From positions 186,001 through 250,000 of the forward strand of contig CACMYX010000002.1 of the NCBI GenBank assembly GCA_902618015.1: a DNA stretch of 64,000 nt. Direction: 5' to 3'. The notes under the pieces are model-generated. The model was not told where the DNA came from and did not search any database. It was given only the letters and a program-made list of their open reading frames with translations. The translations under genes were made by a program, and so were the position numbers. Source of the DNA: an uncultured Alphaproteobacteria bacterium. Lineage in GTDB: Bacteria > Pseudomonadota > Alphaproteobacteria > HIMB59 > GCA-002718135. Positions 19,743 to 28,221 of the stretch are shown piece after piece (the first letter of the stretch is position 1; every line of letters begins with the position of its first letter).

Positions 19743-20837
19743 TTATTTTTTATGAATTAATTTAAAGATATCAATACCTATTTGATCGAGTATGTGTGCT
19801 ATATCAATTGGCACCCAATTTTCTCTAATTCGCCCTTCATGATGTAAATAAAAATCCATAACTCTTATTGTGACAGCTTTACCAGTACCTTGGTAGCCTA
19901 GCCACTCATTAGAACCATGTATACACTCAATACTTTGCCAGCCTGATGTCATTGAATAATTACCATCAGCTATTTCTATATAATGACCAATTTTCCAATA
20001 ATCTCTCTCTTTAAATGTAAACCTAAAAGGTAATTGATGATGATCAACATATCCTTTTAAACCTCTTGCTGTACCAATACCGCAAGGTCCGTACCACATC
20101 ATTTTAGGATGCCAGAATTCTTTTTGAGGATGATTTAGTAATTTATCTCTAACGTATTCATGCGTTGATCCAGGATCTGTTTCTGGTTTTATATTTAAAC
20201 TTCTCTGCATTGTTAAAGCTTGATTCATCGAATTGATGGACAACTCATCATCCATATTTTCAAATGTTGTACCATCACCGGTTATAGGACCAGGCCACAT
20301 TCCTTCTACTCCTAATGATTTATTTATTGGCCAAAATCCTGCCTGACGAATAAAATCTAGAGTATCAATCAAAATATGTGATTGAATGATTTTATTATCT
20401 TTAATTTGATGCGCTTCACATATTCTTAAATGTATAGTTTTGCCATGAGCAGGAACATTAAGCCATGGATTAACAAAAGTCCCAGTTAAATGAGCTATTG
20501 TTGAAACAAAAACTGAGTTTTGAAAAGAACCCCCAAGAATTAGGTTATCCCTTCTCTCAAGATCAGGAAATGCATTTAAAAGCGGTTTCCATAATTTTTC
20601 TGTTATTTCAGAAATGCCTTTTAAGTCATTAAGTGGATGGAAGGTTCTTATTTCTGCATCATCATGATACGCATCACTAATATTTTTATTAATATTTTCT
20701 GAATTGGATTCAGCTATATTTTTTAAAAGAATTCTGATTTTTTTTTTATTTGCTATATTTATCTTTGGATTTAAATTAATTACTTCAGTGCTTCCTTCTT
20801 TTTTTATTCCAGTATTAAAATTTTCAATTTCTGTCAT
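19743..20837 (-). CDS. Tandem SnoaL-like (NTF2-fold) protein
   Basis: This 364-residue protein appears to be two SnoaL-like domains in tandem, the first about residues 35-180 and the second about 215-360. Conserved wording includes [24 protein letters not shown] and [18 protein letters not shown], then HHQLPF and [16 protein letters not shown]. SnoaL-type proteins catalyse aldol cyclisations, isomerisations or hydrolyses, or act as binding proteins. It is a clear paralogue of the protein at 29109-30182 and a more distant one of 21921-22892. It precedes the HisD paralogue by 2 bases (one transcript) and is divergent from the cupin gene. Fold family is fairly sure; activity unknown. Confidence 0.75.
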   Translation of the reverse strand: MTEIENFNTGIKKEGSTEVINLNPKINIANKKKIRILLKNIAESNSENINKNISDAYHDDAEIRTFHPLNDLKGISEITEKLWKPLLNAFPDLERRDNLILGGSFQNSVFVSTIAHLTGTFVNPWLNVPAHGKTIHLRICEAHQIKDNKIIQSHILIDTLDFIRQAGFWPINKSLGVEGMWPGPITGDGTTFENMDDELSINSMNQALTMQRSLNIKPETDPGSTHEYVRDKLLNHPQKEFWHPKMMWYGPCGIGTARGLKGYVDHHQLPFRFTFKERDYWKIGHYIEIADGNYSMTSGWQSIECIHGSNEWLGYQGTGKAVTIRVMDFYLHHEGRIRENWVPIDIAHILDQIGIDIFKLIHKK

Positions 20838-20889
20838 AATTTACTTAGTTTTAGTTACTCACAGTTTAGGCTCAATATTTAATTGATTT

Positions 20890-20905
20890 ATTCAATATTT
20901 TGAAT
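20890..20905. promoter_or_regulatory. Short inverted repeat in divergent promoter region
   Basis: Arms ATTCAA and TTGAAT are separated by 4 bases in the 108-base gap between the divergent SnoaL and cupin genes. The placement suits an operator controlling both units. The region is very AT-rich, so chance occurrence is plausible. No matching copy was found in the LacI upstream region. Confidence 0.25.
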
Positions 20906-20945
20906 AATATTCATTAAAAATGCATAAAATATAATTTTTCTTAAT

Positions 20946-21917
20946 ATGTCAATAAATATAGAAAGTCGTCTTGCGAGATTTAATGATTTAATACCAAGTA
21001 AGGTTCCTTTTGTTGAGGGTAAATTAAAAGGACATCAAGATAGATTGAATTACTCATTAGTGGGTCCTGGCGTAAGTGAAGATTCTAAACAAAATGTAAA
21101 AATTGCTGAGGAGCATGGGTTTAATATTGGGGCAGTAAGTGCTGCACCGATGAATGGTTCTGGGCTTCATAGTCATACAACAGCTGAGGTGTTTATTATC
21201 TTTTCTGGTTCATGGCGTTTTTATTGGGGATCAGATGGAAAAGAGGGTGAGGTTATTTTACATAAAGGAGATGTCGCTTCATTTCCTACTAATATGTTTA
21301 GAGGATTTCAAAATGTTAGTGATCAACAAGCATTAATGTTTGTAGTTTTAGGTGAAAATGATCCTGGAGTAATTACATGGACTCCTTCATTGTTAAAAAA
21401 AGCAAAAGAAACTGGAATGGTTCTTTTAAATGATAACTCTCTTATTGATTTAGAAAAAAATCAAATACCTGATGGTAAAAAAGCAATAGAACCAATCACA
21501 GATAATGAATTAACACAATTTGATCATTACACTTCTGAGGAAATTGAAAAATTTGTAATTCGCTATGCAGATCAAAAAAATTATTTTCTAGATGACGAAC
21601 ATTATAATTCAAATTCTATTTTAAATTATTTAGATGATTTCACTATTCATAATAAAGAATTTAAACCATACATTAGTCATAAAACTGGATTTGGACTTAC
21701 TCTTCTTGAAGGAAATAATGCTCATATCCATTCTTACACCTCATCAAAATCTGAAGTTTATTTATGTTTGGAGGGAGAATGGGAAATTACATGTAATGAT
21801 AAAAAGGTGTTAATTGGCTCTAGAGATGCCTTCTCCCCTCCAAAAAACTCTACAAGAAGCCTTAAAAATATAAGTAGCGATAAAGGTAGCATTTATATAG
21901 TGCGCCAAAAAAATTAA
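20946..21917 (+). CDS. Double-cupin protein
   Basis: This 323-residue protein contains two cupin barrels. The N-terminal one (about residues 60-150) has GLHSHTTAEVFIIFSG and GDVASFPTNMFRGFQNV, retaining the H-x-H and E positions of a metal site but with no clear final histidine. The C-terminal one (about 235-320) has NAHIHSYTSSKSEVYLCLEG and GSRDAFSPPKNSTRSLKN. It could be a metal-dependent isomerase or dioxygenase, or a ligand-binding protein. It starts the plus-strand unit cupin, SnoaL, core-MetE (gaps of 3 and 7 bases). I cannot name a substrate. Confidence 0.75.
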   Translation: MSINIESRLARFNDLIPSKVPFVEGKLKGHQDRLNYSLVGPGVSEDSKQNVKIAEEHGFNIGAVSAAPMNGSGLHSHTTAEVFIIFSGSWRFYWGSDGKEGEVILHKGDVASFPTNMFRGFQNVSDQQALMFVVLGENDPGVITWTPSLLKKAKETGMVLLNDNSLIDLEKNQIPDGKKAIEPITDNELTQFDHYTSEEIEKFVIRYADQKNYFLDDEHYNSNSILNYLDDFTIHNKEFKPYISHKTGFGLTLLEGNNAHIHSYTSSKSEVYLCLEGEWEITCNDKKVLIGSRDAFSPPKNSTRSLKNISSDKGSIYIVRQKN

Positions 21918-21920
21918 AAG

Positions 21921-22892
21921 ATGCAGGGTTTTGATCAAAAATTTAGAGATCTACCCGATTATATACTAAAAATTACATATCAAATTTGGGAAGACAAGGA
22001 TGTTGAGTCAATAAGAGAATATTATGCAAAAGGAATTCCAGTTAGGTCCCCTGCTGGAGTTGTGTATGGACCTGATGCAGTTGTGAAAGCAACTTATGCA
22101 ACTTTAGAAGAATTTCCTGACCGTCAACTTTTAGGTGAAGATGTCATATGGATAGGTAATGAACATGATGGGTATTTATCTTCGCACCGAATTTTAACTA
22201 GAGCAACCCACTTGAATGATGGTGTTTATGGAAAAGCAACAGGAAAAAAACTTATTTATAGAGTAATTGCAGATTGTGCATGCAAGGATAATCAAGTGTA
22301 TGATGAATGGCTTGTTAGAGATCAGGGCGCAATCGTAAGACAACTTAATTTAGATCCAAAAAAATATGCAAAACAAATAATTGATAATCAAGGGGGTGTT
22401 GAAAATTGCGCAGTTCCTTTTAACAAAAATACGCCTTTGGATTTAAAATATTCACAATTAAATTTACCGGAAAAAAATTCAGGTTATGAATATGCAGAAG
22501 TCCTAAAATCTATATTTAATAAAGATATTAATATAGTTGATAAAAAATATGATAGAGCAATAAATCAAGAATTACCAGGCGGATTGAAAGCTTACGGAGT
22601 TGAAGAAGTAAAAACTTTTTGGACTTCTCTATTGTCATCATTTCCTGATGCAACATTTTCAATTGATCATGTTAGCTATTTAGAAGAACCAAATCAGTAC
22701 AGAAAGGCAGCTATTAGATGGTCACTTAATGGTGTTCATTCGGGTTCGGGATATTTTGGAGTACCTAGTCAAGCAGCAGTTCATGTCATGGCTATATCAC
22801 ATGTTGAATTTGGACCACGAGGTATTAAAAATGAATGGATTTTGTTTGATGAAACTGAAATTTGGAAACAAATTTTGATGAAAACAGGATAG
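21921..22892 (+). CDS. Tandem SnoaL-like protein, divergent copy
   Basis: This 323-residue protein again has two SnoaL/NTF2-type halves. The first has IREYYAKGIPVRSPAGVVYG, EEFPDRQLLGEDVIW and VYDEWLVRDQGAIVRQL. The second has VEEVKTFWTSLLSSFPDATF, AIRWSLNGVHSG and NEWILFDETEIWKQI. It lies 3 bases after the cupin gene and 7 bases before the core-MetE gene, so it is cotranscribed with both. It is more distant from the 19743 and 29109 proteins than those are from each other, lacking their WYGP-GIGTARG motif. A role in the same pathway is inferred from its position. Confidence 0.7.
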   Translation: MQGFDQKFRDLPDYILKITYQIWEDKDVESIREYYAKGIPVRSPAGVVYGPDAVVKATYATLEEFPDRQLLGEDVIWIGNEHDGYLSSHRILTRATHLNDGVYGKATGKKLIYRVIADCACKDNQVYDEWLVRDQGAIVRQLNLDPKKYAKQIIDNQGGVENCAVPFNKNTPLDLKYSQLNLPEKNSGYEYAEVLKSIFNKDINIVDKKYDRAINQELPGGLKAYGVEEVKTFWTSLLSSFPDATFSIDHVSYLEEPNQYRKAAIRWSLNGVHSGSGYFGVPSQAAVHVMAISHVEFGPRGIKNEWILFDETEIWKQILMKTG

Positions 22893-22899
22893 CTAAAGA

Positions 22900-24030
22900 T
22901 TGAACACGAAAATTTTAACAACACATGTAGGAAGTTTACCTCGTTCTAAAGCTTTATCAGAATTACTTTTTGCAAAAGATAAGGGAGATAGTTTTAGTGA
23001 AAATGAATTTGATGATGTTGTAAAACAAAATGTAAGTGACATTGTCAAAAAACAACTTGATACAGGTATTGATTTTGTCAGTGATGGTGAAATGAGTAAA
23101 ATCAGTTATGCTACATATGTTAAAGATAGAATTAATGGTTTTTCCGGTGAAAGTGAAAGAAGAGCGCCAGCTGACTTAGATGCATTTCCTGAATATAAAG
23201 ATAAAATTGCTAAAAGTGGGGGAACACCTACTTATACCCGACCCTGTTGTACTGGAGAACTTTCTATTAAAAATAATGATGATCTTTTAAAAGATATAAA
23301 TAATCTATCTTCTGCATTAAGTGCTAATAATCATACTAAGGGCTTTATGAATGCTGCTTCACCAGGAGTCATAAATGTTTTTTTACCTAATAAATTTTAC
23401 AAAAATGATGACGAGTACCTAAGTAAGCTTAGCGTGATTATGGCAGAAGAATATCAACAAATTACTTCTAATAATTTATTCTTGCAAGTTGATTGTCCAG
23501 ATTTAGCCCTAGCAAGGCATATGAATTTTAAAGAATTAGATGAAAAAAGTTTTTTGCTGCGAGCTGAAAAACAAATTGAAGCTCTTAATCTTTCACTGGC
23601 ATCAGTTCCACAACACAAAATTAGAATGCATATCTGCTGGGGAAATTATGAAGGACCTCATACCTTTGATATTGGTTTGGAAAAAATTTTACCAATAGTA
23701 CTTAAGGCAAAAAGTAAATATTTATTAATTGAGTCTTCTAATCCAAGACATGCTCATGAATGGAAAGTTTTTGAAAAGATTAAATTGCCACGAGATAAAG
23801 TTATTGTGCCCGGTGTTATTGATTCTACTTCAAATTTTGTTGAACACCCGGAAGTTGTTGCTGATCGGTTAAAACAATTTTCTACTTTTGTACCAAAGGA
23901 GCAAATTATGGCTGGTACAGATTGTGGTTTTAGTACTTTTGCTGGATTTGGAAAAGTTGATGAAAAAATTTGTTATGAGAAATTAATTTCGTTAGTTGAG
24001 GGCACTCAAATAGCATCTAAAACGATTTGA
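22900..24030 (+). CDS. Core-MetE-like zinc methyl/alkyltransferase (N-terminal domain absent)
   Basis: This 376-residue TIM-barrel protein of the cobalamin-independent methionine synthase C-terminal family starts with TTG, 7 bases after the SnoaL stop. The zinc ligands of MetE are all present: H244 and C246 in MHICWGNYEG, E278 in IESSNPRHAHEW and C342 in AGTDCGFSTFAG. The family includes MetE, core-MetE enzymes and epoxyalkane:coenzyme M transferase, which activate a thiol on zinc. Members in catabolic loci are often misnamed methionine synthase. Here, with cupin and SnoaL genes, a thiol-dependent step on the unknown substrate is more likely than methionine synthesis; this is inference. It converges on the hydrolase remnant with 1 base between them. 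Confidence 0.8.
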   Translation: MNTKILTTHVGSLPRSKALSELLFAKDKGDSFSENEFDDVVKQNVSDIVKKQLDTGIDFVSDGEMSKISYATYVKDRINGFSGESERRAPADLDAFPEYKDKIAKSGGTPTYTRPCCTGELSIKNNDDLLKDINNLSSALSANNHTKGFMNAASPGVINVFLPNKFYKNDDEYLSKLSVIMAEEYQQITSNNLFLQVDCPDLALARHMNFKELDEKSFLLRAEKQIEALNLSLASVPQHKIRMHICWGNYEGPHTFDIGLEKILPIVLKAKSKYLLIESSNPRHAHEWKVFEKIKLPRDKVIVPGVIDSTSNFVEHPEVVADRLKQFSTFVPKEQIMAGTDCGFSTFAGFGKVDEKICYEKLISLVEGTQIASKTI

Positions 24031-24031
24031 T

Positions 24032-24723
24032 TTAAAATAAAAAATTAGTAATAATTTTATTAAAAGTTTTTGGCTTCTCTAGCATTACAAAATGAGAAGA
24101 ATTTTTAATTTCTGTATAAACTGAATATTTTATTTTCTTATTTAATTCATTGTTCATAATATTAGAGGATAGTTTATCGTTTTTGCCACGAATAATAAGA
24201 GTTTTTGATACAATCTTATCTAGTTTATTTAATTGATTAGGTCTTTTTAGAATCAAATTCGTTTGGTCTAAAAAAGTTTTATATCCTAATTGTTTAGCCA
24301 TTAAATAAACAGTATTTTGGTATGATGTATTTTTCAAATCTTTATTAGAAAAATAGGAACTATAGTTTTTTTGATAAAATAATTTTGCGAAGTTATTTTT
24401 ATTTAAGGTTGTTAATGACTTTTCTAAAAGCAACTTTCTTTTTTGTGAAATATTTCTTGCATTAGTTCCTATTAAAACTAATTTATCTAATATTTCTGGA
24501 TACTCGATTGCTAATTTTATTGCAATAAATCCTCCCATTGAAAAACCAATAACAGAAATTTTTTTTTATTTTTGTTTATGATTTTTTGTACAGCATCATC
24601 AACTGTAGCAATATTCTTTAGAGAAGGAATGGAAACATTATATCTTTTTTTTAGAATAGATATTTGTGCATCCCAAATATTTTTGTTACACATGTATCCA
24701 GGGATTAAAATTACTTTACCCAA
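24032..24723 (-). pseudogene. Alpha/beta hydrolase interrupted by a one-base frameshift
   Basis: Two minus-strand frames together make one alpha/beta hydrolase. The first (24723 to about 24568) has VILIPGYMCNKNIWDAQ. The second (to 24032) has the nucleophile elbow GFSMGGF, an acid loop RGKNDKLSS and the histidine SSHFVMLEKP. The frames join at a run of nine A on the coding strand (T at 24559-24567 as shown). A tenth A would restore about 230 residues, reading ISVIGFSMGG. So the catalytic triad is intact apart from the indel. It may be a real or phase-variable mutation, transcriptional slippage at the A tract, or a sequencing error. It starts 3 bases after the lacI-type stop, in the same operon. 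Confidence 0.8.
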
Positions 24724-24726
24724 TTT

Positions 24727-25731
24727 CTATCTAGTTGTATTTCGATAAATAAATTTACCCTGAATTAAATGATTGATAGGCTCTAACTCTGGATCCTTAA
24801 TGTTATCATCTATTATTTGGGTTACAAGTTTAGACATTTGTCTTACTGGTTGTCTAATTGTTGTTAAATTATATGAATGCCAATTTGCTGAAGATATGTC
24901 ATCATATCCAATTACCTCTATCTCTTCTGGTATATTAAGTTTTGTATTTTTTTTAATATAATCAACACAACCAAAAGCCATAATATCATCAGCACAAAAC
25001 AATGCTGTAATATTATTTTTTAAAAGTTTTTTTGCTGAATCTAAACCTCCTTCATATGTAAAATTTCCTCTTTCATGAAACAGTTTAATTTTGTCTAAAT
25101 TATTTAAATAGTTTTTGAAACCTTTACATCTTTCTTCACTTACAAATGATCCAATTGGTCCTTCAACCATTCCTATTTTAGTATGCCCATTATTAACGAA
25201 ATGTTCTGCCGCCGCTTCTCCACCATACTTATGATCACAAGCTACAGAACTCAGTGTAGGTATTTTCCAATTTCTATTAAATGCAATAAGTTGAATTTGT
25301 TTGGCTAAACAGTTTTCTACAAACGCATCAGTAGGCTTTGTTGCTGAAACAATCGCAACTAACTTTTCTTTTAAGTAGGGTTGAATTAAATTATCATCTA
25401 ATTCCTCACCATCATCAGTAGTAATTAATAAAATTCTATACCCTGATACTCTTAGAGCTTCATGTAATTCGATAAGCACTTCAGGATAATATCTATTCGT
25501 AATATATGGTAATATAACACCAACTAAACCTCCCTCATCTAAACTCAGAGAATTAGTTGAAAAGGACTGTGGTTTATATCCTAGTTTTTTTGCTGCTTCG
25601 ATAACTCTCAATTTTGTTCTATTAGAAATGCTTGCTCCTTTTGTAAAGCATCGTGAAACAGCCGATTGTGACACACCTGCTAGCTTTGCCACACTACTTG
25701 ATGTTGGTAATTTTGCTTTCTGAATGTTCAT
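24727..25731 (-). CDS. LacI-family transcriptional regulator
   Basis: This 334-residue repressor has an N-terminal helix-turn-helix (SSVAKLAGVSQSAVSRCF, about residues 12-29) and the hinge-helix segment VIEAAKKLGYKP. A periplasmic-binding-protein-like sensor domain follows (GVILPYITNRYYPEVLIELH, GPIGSFVSEERCKG, CADDIMAFG, IEVIGYDDISSA). It is divergent from the sugar-type binding-protein gene at 25859, with 127 bases containing palindromes between. It probably represses that importer and perhaps the neighbouring catabolic units in response to the imported ligand or a product. The hydrolase remnant follows it. It is the only recognised transcription factor in the window. Confidence 0.92.
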   Translation of the reverse strand: MNIQKAKLPTSSSVAKLAGVSQSAVSRCFTKGASISNRTKLRVIEAAKKLGYKPQSFSTNSLSLDEGGLVGVILPYITNRYYPEVLIELHEALRVSGYRILLITTDDGEELDDNLIQPYLKEKLVAIVSATKPTDAFVENCLAKQIQLIAFNRNWKIPTLSSVACDHKYGGEAAAEHFVNNGHTKIGMVEGPIGSFVSEERCKGFKNYLNNLDKIKLFHERGNFTYEGGLDSAKKLLKNNITALFCADDIMAFGCVDYIKKNTKLNIPEEIEVIGYDDISSANWHSYNLTTIRQPVRQMSKLVTQIIDDNIKDPELEPINHLIQGKFIYRNTTR

Positions 25732-25757
25732 TTATCCACTATTAATTTATTCATTAC

Positions 25758-25785
25758 ATTGCATATTAATTCAAAGTAATGCAAT
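25758..25785. promoter_or_regulatory. Inverted repeat upstream of the LacI gene / importer
   Basis: Arms ATTGCAT (25758-25764) and ATGCAAT (25779-25785) are separated by 14 bases, closer to the lacI-type start than to the importer start. It lies in the divergent promoter region and could be a dyad operator or a promoter-proximal factor site. The arms are 7 perfect bases but the spacing is large. Confidence 0.35.
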
Positions 25786-25813
25786 ATCATTTTAATAATT
25801 ATATTTATATACA

Positions 25814-25843
25814 TACGCGTAAAAAAATTGTTTTTTATACGTA
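25814..25843. promoter_or_regulatory. Candidate LacI operator: CG-centred palindromes
   Basis: The perfect palindrome TACGCGTA (25814-25821) and a second CG-centred palindrome TACGTA (25838-25843) flank an A-tract/T-tract dyad (AAAAAA-TTG-TTTTTT type). CG-centred palindromes are the usual core of LacI-family operators. G/C-containing palindromes stand out in this AT-rich gap. They lie 16-45 bases before the ATG of the binding-protein gene, just upstream of its strong Shine-Dalgarno (GGAGGAA at 25850-25856), a position suited to repression. Confidence 0.5.
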
Positions 25844-25858
25844 ATATATGGAGGAAAC

Positions 25859-27100
25859 ATGTTTTTAAAAAAATTAATTTTAAGTGGATTAACAGCACTA
25901 TTCTTCAGCTCATCTTTGTTTGCGGCTGATTGTGGTCCTAATGGACAATCCATCCGAATTTTAGCAAGTGATTTTCCAGCAATTCACGCAATAGCAAATT
26001 CTGCTGAAAGCAATTGCGCAGGATCTGCTTCTGAATTCACTCGAAATCATACTACTGAAGCGCGCCAAATAATGAACGCTGCTCAAACACCAGATCCAGC
26101 AGAGTATACATCAGTGATTGTAGCTAACTCTACTCTTGTTCAGTTAATGAATGATGGACTAGTTAGACCATTAAATGACCTAGTTGAAAAATATGGTGGC
26201 AACTTAAAATCTAATCAACTTATAACTATTGATGGTAAAATAATGGCTATAGCATTCATGGCTAATTCTCAGCACATGTATTATAGAACAGATATTTTAG
26301 ATAAAGCTGGAGTTGATGGAATGCCAGCAACTTATGATGAAATAATTTCTGCTGCTGAAAAAATACGTTCAGCTGGTATTATGGAGCATCCACTTGTAAT
26401 GAATCTTAAAGTAGGATGGAATGTTGGAGAAGTATTTAATACTATATACTTAGCACATGGTGGAGAATTCTTTAAGCAAGGTAGTGCAGAAGCATCTATT
26501 AATAACGCTAAAGGTATTGCGGCTCTAGAAACAATGAAAGCTCTAGTTGAGTATGCTCATCCTGATCATTTAACACAGGCATCTGATGATACGCAAGGAT
26601 TATGGGAAGCTGGTCAAGCTGCAATTGGCTTTATGTGGGGTTCTCGTGGAGGAGTTATACTAGATAATGAAGGTTCTTCAGCTGAGGTGACTTCAAATAC
26701 TGTTCTATCTGCAGCTCCAACTGTTACTGGTGGTTCAATACCAGGAGCAACTTTATGGTGGGATGGAATAACTATAGCAACTAACGTGTCTGACAGTGAA
26801 GCGGAAGCAACGTTTGCAGCACTTGTAAGTGGTATGACTTCAGAAATGGTTGCTGCTAATAATGATGATGCAATTTGGTTAATTGATGGTTTTAAACCTG
26901 GTCCAGCTGCAGCAGGAGTGTCTGCAACTGCTCAAGGCGGCGCTAAATCTTATCCAATGTTTGCTCAAATGGGATTATTGCACAATGCATTAGGTGCAGA
27001 GCTAGTTGATTTTTTAAAGGGAGCAGAAAGTGCTGAACAAGCACTTAGTGATGTAGAGGCTGTTTACGAAACAGCTGCTAAAGACGCAGGTTATCTGTAG
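25859..27100 (+). CDS. Periplasmic sugar-binding protein, extracellular family 1
   Basis: This 413-residue protein has a Sec signal peptide (MFLKKLILSGLTALFFSSSLFA, cut before ADCG). Its SBP_bac_1 body includes VIVANSTLVQLMNDGLVRPL, the hinge-side GKIMAIAFMANSQHMYYRTD, AGQAAIGFMWGSRGG and a C-terminal alanine-rich helix. Two early cysteines (in ADCG and SNCAG) may form a disulfide. A strong Shine-Dalgarno lies 3 bases before the start. It heads the importer unit divergent from the LacI gene; a perfect hairpin separates it from the permease genes. The ligand is presumably the substrate of the surrounding catabolic locus. Confidence 0.9.
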   Translation: MFLKKLILSGLTALFFSSSLFAADCGPNGQSIRILASDFPAIHAIANSAESNCAGSASEFTRNHTTEARQIMNAAQTPDPAEYTSVIVANSTLVQLMNDGLVRPLNDLVEKYGGNLKSNQLITIDGKIMAIAFMANSQHMYYRTDILDKAGVDGMPATYDEIISAAEKIRSAGIMEHPLVMNLKVGWNVGEVFNTIYLAHGGEFFKQGSAEASINNAKGIAALETMKALVEYAHPDHLTQASDDTQGLWEAGQAAIGFMWGSRGGVILDNEGSSAEVTSNTVLSAAPTVTGGSIPGATLWWDGITIATNVSDSEAEATFAALVSGMTSEMVAANNDDAIWLIDGFKPGPAAAGVSATAQGGAKSYPMFAQMGLLHNALGAELVDFLKGAESAEQALSDVEAVYETAAKDAGYL

Positions 27101-27122
27101 TCAATAAATATAAATCAATAAA

Positions 27123-27150
27123 AAGGGGTTTTCAAATTTGAAAACCCCTT
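27123..27150 (+). terminator. Perfect hairpin between binding-protein and permease genes
   Basis: The 28 bases are a perfect palindrome: AAGGGGTTTTC (27123-27133) pairs with GAAAACCCCTT (27140-27150) across AAATTT. The sequence after it (ATATCTTTCT) is T-rich but not a pure T run. It lies 23 bases after the stop of the binding-protein gene and 30 bases before the permease start. It probably acts as a partial terminator or mRNA 3' stabiliser, so the binding protein is made in excess. Confidence 0.8.
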
Positions 27151-27180
27151 ATATCTTTCTATGTAATTTAAAATAGCATA

Positions 27181-28215
27181 ATGAAGCACAGCACATTCTT
27201 ATTATTCACCCTTCCTTCATTAAGTGTAATGTTTTTATTTATTGCAATACCTATAGTTTCTGTTTTTATTCAATCCCTACATATAGAACATAAACAAGTA
27301 ATAATTGTTTCAGAAAATTGTGATCCTTTTGGATGTGAGACAACAACATCTGTGGATACTGAAGCTTCTGCGAAGTTAAAAGAAAAAGCACCTCTTGGTA
27401 AATTTAATGGATTTAAAACGTATTCAAACAGAATGCATTTTGCATTTGATGAAATAGGAGAGGCTTGGAATAGCTCGGATAGTTTTATAGTTTTTGTAAA
27501 AAAAATATATAATTACCCCTTATATAGAGCGCTTAGCTTTACTCTTACTTACACCTTTGTAGTTACTCCGTTTGTTTTATTTCTTGGTTTTTTAGTTGCT
27601 CTTGGAGTCAATAATCTTCCTAAGTTGTTAAAAGGTCCAACAATTTTTGCATCTCTTCTTCCAATGATAGTTACACCTCTTGTTGGTTCATTGATATTGT
27701 TTTGGATGGTTGATGGCGATGGTGTTATTGGAGCCACACTCCAAAAAATATTTAATGATAATTCTTTGAGCTTGAAAGCATCACCTGTGCTTACCTGGGT
27801 CATGTTGATGGTCTATGGTATATGGCATTTGATGCCGTTTAGTTTTATTGTTTTTTATGCAGGTCTTCAAACAGTTCCTCATGAAACAATTGAGGCAGCA
27901 ACTATAGATGGTGCATCTAAATTTCAAAGAACACGCCATGTCGTTATTCCTCATTTAATGCCACTTGCTATTTTTATAACTTTAATACTTTTAATGGATA
28001 ATTTTAGAGTTTTTGAACCAATAATAAGTTTTAGAGCAGAAGCCCACGCTACCTCAATATCCTGGTTAATATGGAATCATTTGCGTGAAAGTGCTTACCC
28101 TCTATATAATGCAGCAGGAGCAACATCTATGATTACTATTTTTTTCGTAGGAATTTTACTTTTGCCAGTGCTAATTCGAACATGGAGAGATTTTAATGAA
28201 AAAAATAAGGGTTAG
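27181..28215 (+). CDS. ABC sugar importer permease 1 (MalF-like) with periplasmic insert
   Basis: This 344-residue membrane protein of the binding-protein-dependent transport family has an EAA loop near residues 236-255 (IEAATIDGASKFQRTRHVVIP). Between the first (about 8-28) and second (about 115-140) membrane segments lies a hydrophilic stretch of roughly 85 residues, containing the cysteine pair CDPFGC. That is longer than in small CUT1 permeases and probably forms a periplasmic loop touching the binding protein. It is followed 6 bases later by permease 2. No ATPase gene belongs to this unit. Confidence 0.9.
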   Translation: MKHSTFLLFTLPSLSVMFLFIAIPIVSVFIQSLHIEHKQVIIVSENCDPFGCETTTSVDTEASAKLKEKAPLGKFNGFKTYSNRMHFAFDEIGEAWNSSDSFIVFVKKIYNYPLYRALSFTLTYTFVVTPFVLFLGFLVALGVNNLPKLLKGPTIFASLLPMIVTPLVGSLILFWMVDGDGVIGATLQKIFNDNSLSLKASPVLTWVMLMVYGIWHLMPFSFIVFYAGLQTVPHETIEAATIDGASKFQRTRHVVIPHLMPLAIFITLILLMDNFRVFEPIISFRAEAHATSISWLIWNHLRESAYPLYNAAGATSMITIFFVGILLLPVLIRTWRDFNEKNKG

Positions 28216-28221
28216 AAATTT

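Noticed and set aside
22900-24030. Annotating the core-MetE-like gene simply as methionine synthase metE.
   Set aside because: It lacks the N-terminal half of MetE and sits in a catabolic locus; only the zinc site is shared.
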